Below, piece by piece: positions 61,679 through 64,000 of a stretch of DNA of 64,000 nt. The position numbers and the translations under genes were made by a program. Location of the stretch: positions 746,001-810,000 of the forward strand of contig NZ_JACIJC010000001.1 in assembly GCF_014199215.1 (NCBI RefSeq), in the 5' to 3' direction. This DNA comes from Sphingobium boeckii. Its GTDB lineage: Bacteria > Pseudomonadota > Alphaproteobacteria > Sphingomonadales > Sphingomonadaceae. Every line of letters begins with the position of its first letter. The stretch's first letter is position 1. The notes under the pieces are model-generated. The model worked only from the letters and a program-made list of their open reading frames with translations, did not search any database and was not told the origin of the DNA.

Positions 61679-63725
61679 TACCGGCGGAACATTCACCGAT
61701 CTCGTCGTCGAGGACGAAGGAAAATGGTCTTCATATAAGGCACCGACGGTCGCGGCCGATCCTGTCCGCGGGGTGATGGATGCCCTGCAATTAGCGGCGG
61801 ATGATCGCGGCCTGTCGCTCGATCAACTCCTGGGCAAGGGGGAAGTCTTCATCCACGCGACGACCCATGCCATCAACGCCGTCCTGACGGGCAATACCGC
61901 CCGCACCGCCCTGCTTACCACCGCGGGCCATCCCGATGTCCTGCTGCTGCGCGAAGGCGGGCGTCCGGATCCCTTTGATTTCCTGACGCCTTTCCCGGAT
62001 CCCTATATCCCGCGCAGGCTGGTCTTCGAGGTCGATGAGCGGATCGACGCGGACGCAGCGGTTTTCCGCGCCCTCGACGAAGAATCGTTTGCCCTCACCG
62101 CCGCCAAGCTTCGCGACGCCGAGGTCGAAGCGGTTGCGGTCTGTTTGCTGTGGTCGGTGATCAACCCGGTGCACGAGTTGCGTGTCGGTGAATTGCTCGA
62201 CAAATATCTGCCCGGCGTGCCCTATACGCTGTCGCATCGCCTCAACCCCGCCCCCCGCGAATTTCGCCGCGCTTCGGCCGCCGCGATCGACGCATCGTTG
62301 AAGCCCATGATGACGCACTATCTCGGTTCGCTGACCAATCGTCTGATGGACGCAGGCTTCGGCGGGCGTGTTCTCGTCGTCACCTCGCAGGGCGGCGTCA
62401 TGGATGCGGCCGAAGTTGCGCTCGCACCGATTCATGTCGTCAACTCGGGGCCGTCGATGGCCCCCGTCGCGGGGCGCGCCTATGTGGGGCTGGAGTCTGA
62501 CACGCCTGCCGACGTCGTCATCGCCGATACCGGCGGCACCACCTTCGACGTCAGCGTCGTCCGTGACGGCCGTATCCCCTTGACGAGGGAATTGTGGATC
62601 GGGACTCCGATCGTGGGCCACCTCACCGGATTTCCCTCGGTCGACGTCCGCAGCGTGGGTGCCGGGGGCGGCAGTCTGGCCGCGGTCGATGCCGGCGGCG
62701 TGTTGCACGTCGGCCCGCAGAGCGCAGGCGCCTATCCCGGCCCGGCATGTTACGGCCGCGGTGGCACCAAGCCGACCTTGACCGATGCCGCTGTTTTGCT
62801 TGGCTATCTCGATGCCGATTATTTTCTCGGCGGAACGATGTCCCTCGATGTGCCGGCGGCAAATGCGGCGATGACCATATTGGCCGATGAACTCGGCATG
62901 AGCGTCGCGCAAACCGCCGCGTCGGTGGTCGAACTGGCGACCGAAACCATGACCCAGGCGATCCTGGACATCACCGTAAAGCAGGGCATCGATCCGGCCA
63001 ATGCCGTGCTGGTTGGGGGCGGGGGCGCTGCGGGGATGAACATCGTCTTCATCGCCCGCAGGCTGGGCTGCAAGACGGTCGTCATCCCGGAGACCGGGGC
63101 GACCCTGAGCGCCGCGGGTGCGCTGATCTCGAACCTGACCACCGATTATCGTCGCACGGGCTATATGGCGCTCAGCCAGTTTTCGAGCGAACGCGCCAAC
63201 GTGCTGATCGAAGGCCTGGAAACACAATGCCAGCACTTCGCGGATGGTCCGGGGGCGGGCGCTCTCAGCGTCACCTACGCCTATACCGCCGAAGCGCGCT
63301 ATGCGGACCAAGCATGGGAAATCGAAGTCGAATTGCCCACCAGGCGATTCAACGGCCCCGACGATGTCGCTGCATTCGTGAATGCGTTCCATCGGGAGCA
63401 TGAGCGGCTCTACGCCTTCAGCGATCATGGGAGCGACATCGAGATCGTCAACTGGCGCGTCGGCGTATCCTGTCGCCTGCGGGAGCCGCAGCCCGAGCGT
63501 CTGGAGATGAAAGCCGCACGGGATCGCCCGGCCGCCCCGCGAAACATCATCCTTCCCAATGGCGAGGCCCATGAAGCTTTGGTCTACGACTGGAGCCTGC
63601 TTCCCGAAGGCATGGTCCTGAATGGTCCGGCGGTCGTCGAATCGCCCTTCACCACGGTGATTATCGACAAGGCCCGCTTCCAGCGCTCGGCGGCTGGCAG
63701 CCTCATCATCGAGTTGGAAGAGTGA
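61662..63725 (+). CDS. Hydantoinase/oxoprolinase subunit A (HyuA-like)
   Basis: The 687-residue protein has the HyuA ASKHA-type ATP-binding motifs DTGGTFTDLV (residues 6-15), TTHAINAVLTG, IADTGGTTFDVSVV and VGGGGAAGMN. With subunit B it forms an ATP-dependent ring-opening hydrolase (hydantoin, 5-oxoproline) or an acetone/acetophenone-type carboxylase. The ATG at 61662 has GGAGG six bases upstream and lies inside the end of the BKACE gene; longer frames to 61440 are not homologous. A hydantoinase-type opening of a cyclic amide or a carboxylase role both fit the operon. Confidence 0.92.
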   Translation: MWFASDTGGTFTDLVVEDEGKWSSYKAPTVAADPVRGVMDALQLAADDRGLSLDQLLGKGEVFIHATTHAINAVLTGNTARTALLTTAGHPDVLLLREGGRPDPFDFLTPFPDPYIPRRLVFEVDERIDADAAVFRALDEESFALTAAKLRDAEVEAVAVCLLWSVINPVHELRVGELLDKYLPGVPYTLSHRLNPAPREFRRASAAAIDASLKPMMTHYLGSLTNRLMDAGFGGRVLVVTSQGGVMDAAEVALAPIHVVNSGPSMAPVAGRAYVGLESDTPADVVIADTGGTTFDVSVVRDGRIPLTRELWIGTPIVGHLTGFPSVDVRSVGAGGGSLAAVDAGGVLHVGPQSAGAYPGPACYGRGGTKPTLTDAAVLLGYLDADYFLGGTMSLDVPAANAAMTILADELGMSVAQTAASVVELATETMTQAILDITVKQGIDPANAVLVGGGGAAGMNIVFIARRLGCKTVVIPETGATLSAAGALISNLTTDYRRTGYMALSQFSSERANVLIEGLETQCQHFADGPGAGALSVTYAYTAEARYADQAWEIEVELPTRRFNGPDDVAAFVNAFHREHERLYAFSDHGSDIEIVNWRVGVSCRLREPQPERLEMKAARDRPAAPRNIILPNGEAHEALVYDWSLLPEGMVLNGPAVVESPFTTVIIDKARFQRSAAGSLIIELEE

Positions 63726-63736
63726 GGAATCGACCC

Positions 63737-64000
63737 ATGACGGAGCAACAGCTCAGTGGTGCCCGATTGGCGGTCCTGCGCAGCAGGATCGACGGCATCG
63801 CAAGAAAGATGTCGAACGCCGTGCTGCGGGCGGGGCGCTCGGGCGTGCTCAATCGCGCCAAGGATCTCTCCTGCGCCATCGTGACGCCAGGCTGCGACCT
63901 GTTGTCTGCCGCCGACAGTCTGCCGATCCATGTCCTGAGCGGTCCGGATTTGATGGCCCGTGTGATGCATGATTTCCACCCGGTGCTGAGGGCAGGCGAT
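63737..64000 (+). CDS. Hydantoinase/oxoprolinase subunit B (HyuB-like), partial
   Basis: The first 88 residues (TEQQLSGARLAVLRSRIDGIARKMSNAVLRAGRSGVLNRAKDLSCAIVTPGCDLLSAADSLPIH...) match the start of HyuB, the partner of HyuA, including SCAIVT and LLSAADSLPIHV. GAGGAA precedes the ATG, 11 bases after hyuA. The gene continues beyond the window. Confidence 0.88.
   Translation, partial: MTEQQLSGARLAVLRSRIDGIARKMSNAVLRAGRSGVLNRAKDLSCAIVTPGCDLLSAADSLPIHVLSGPDLMARVMHDFHPVLRAGD

Noticed and set aside
61791-63572. 593-codon minus-strand frame opposite hyuA
   Set aside because: A by-product of GC-rich third positions in hyuA; HyuA motifs are intact on the plus strand.
2026-64000. Whole right part as a single integrative element
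   Set aside because: No integrase, no second attachment site, no conjugation genes; phhA and the transporter loci could equally be ancestral.

Overview
The window looks like a chromosomal stretch of a sphingomonad (Sphingomonadaceae, Alphaproteobacteria). This rests on the GC-rich coding style, three TonB-dependent receptors of sphingomonad type, an alphaproteobacterial tRNA-Gln, the many LysR-controlled secreted hydrolases, and an inverted repeat near the left edge of a kind I recall from sphingomonad genomes. No database search was possible, so the genus is open.

Layout. 1-2099 is core genome: the end of an unidentified gene, rlmE, a Ppx/GppA phosphatase and tRNA-Gln(CUG). Everything to the right is accessory or catabolic. 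2751-9198: TonB receptor, LysR regulator and secreted S9 peptidase (peptide uptake and cleavage). 9271-13754: minus-strand set of AtuA, AtuA-like small protein, secreted M20 peptidase and CitMHS carrier. 14140-21645: plus-strand set of aldehyde dehydrogenase, small secreted protein, APC permease, DgcA, DgcN and GMC oxidoreductase; DgcN and DgcA are the known N-acetylation and racemisation steps of D-glutamate catabolism. 21836-24019: an IS5-type transposase remnant, a GC-rich secreted GH79-like glycosidase and a short rnpB-3'-end-like sequence. 24048-27463: LysR facing an SDR / SnoaL-like / zinc alcohol dehydrogenase operon. 27764-32641: CDGSH-cupin fusion, class V aminotransferase and NSS transporter, facing a MarR regulator and a VOC protein.

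32769-44660 is a LysR regulator facing a ten-gene plus-strand locus: TonB receptor, two tandem paralogous secreted proteins of unknown family, secreted M20D amidohydrolase, MFS symporter, DUF2817 peptidase-like protein, secreted amidohydrolase, secreted metallo-beta-lactamase-fold hydrolase and secreted esterase. It reads as a complete uptake-and-hydrolysis pathway for an unknown amide- or ester-linked compound. 44730-47971 is the phenylalanine module: Lrp regulator, phhA, aromatic aminotransferase, an internally deleted piece of a 4-hydroxyphenylpyruvate dioxygenase-like protein, and phhB.

48477-50430 is a recombination scar: an Old Yellow Enzyme gene cut by an IS21-family end and also frameshifted, an istA 5' fragment, and an internal fragment of another gene. 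To its right, 50460-64000 appears to be one regulatory unit: EmrAB-type efflux with an outer-membrane factor, a GntR/FCD regulator, a TonB receptor, an alpha/beta hydrolase, an SDR, a beta-keto acid cleavage enzyme (BKACE) and hydantoinase/oxoprolinase subunits A and B (B runs off the window). Copies or variants of one operator-like element (TTGTTATTACAAACTACAAA) lie in front of five of these transcription units. This is the best candidate for an undescribed system: uptake, efflux and degradation of one compound under one GntR repressor. No rRNA, CRISPR array, prophage or complete mobile element was seen.
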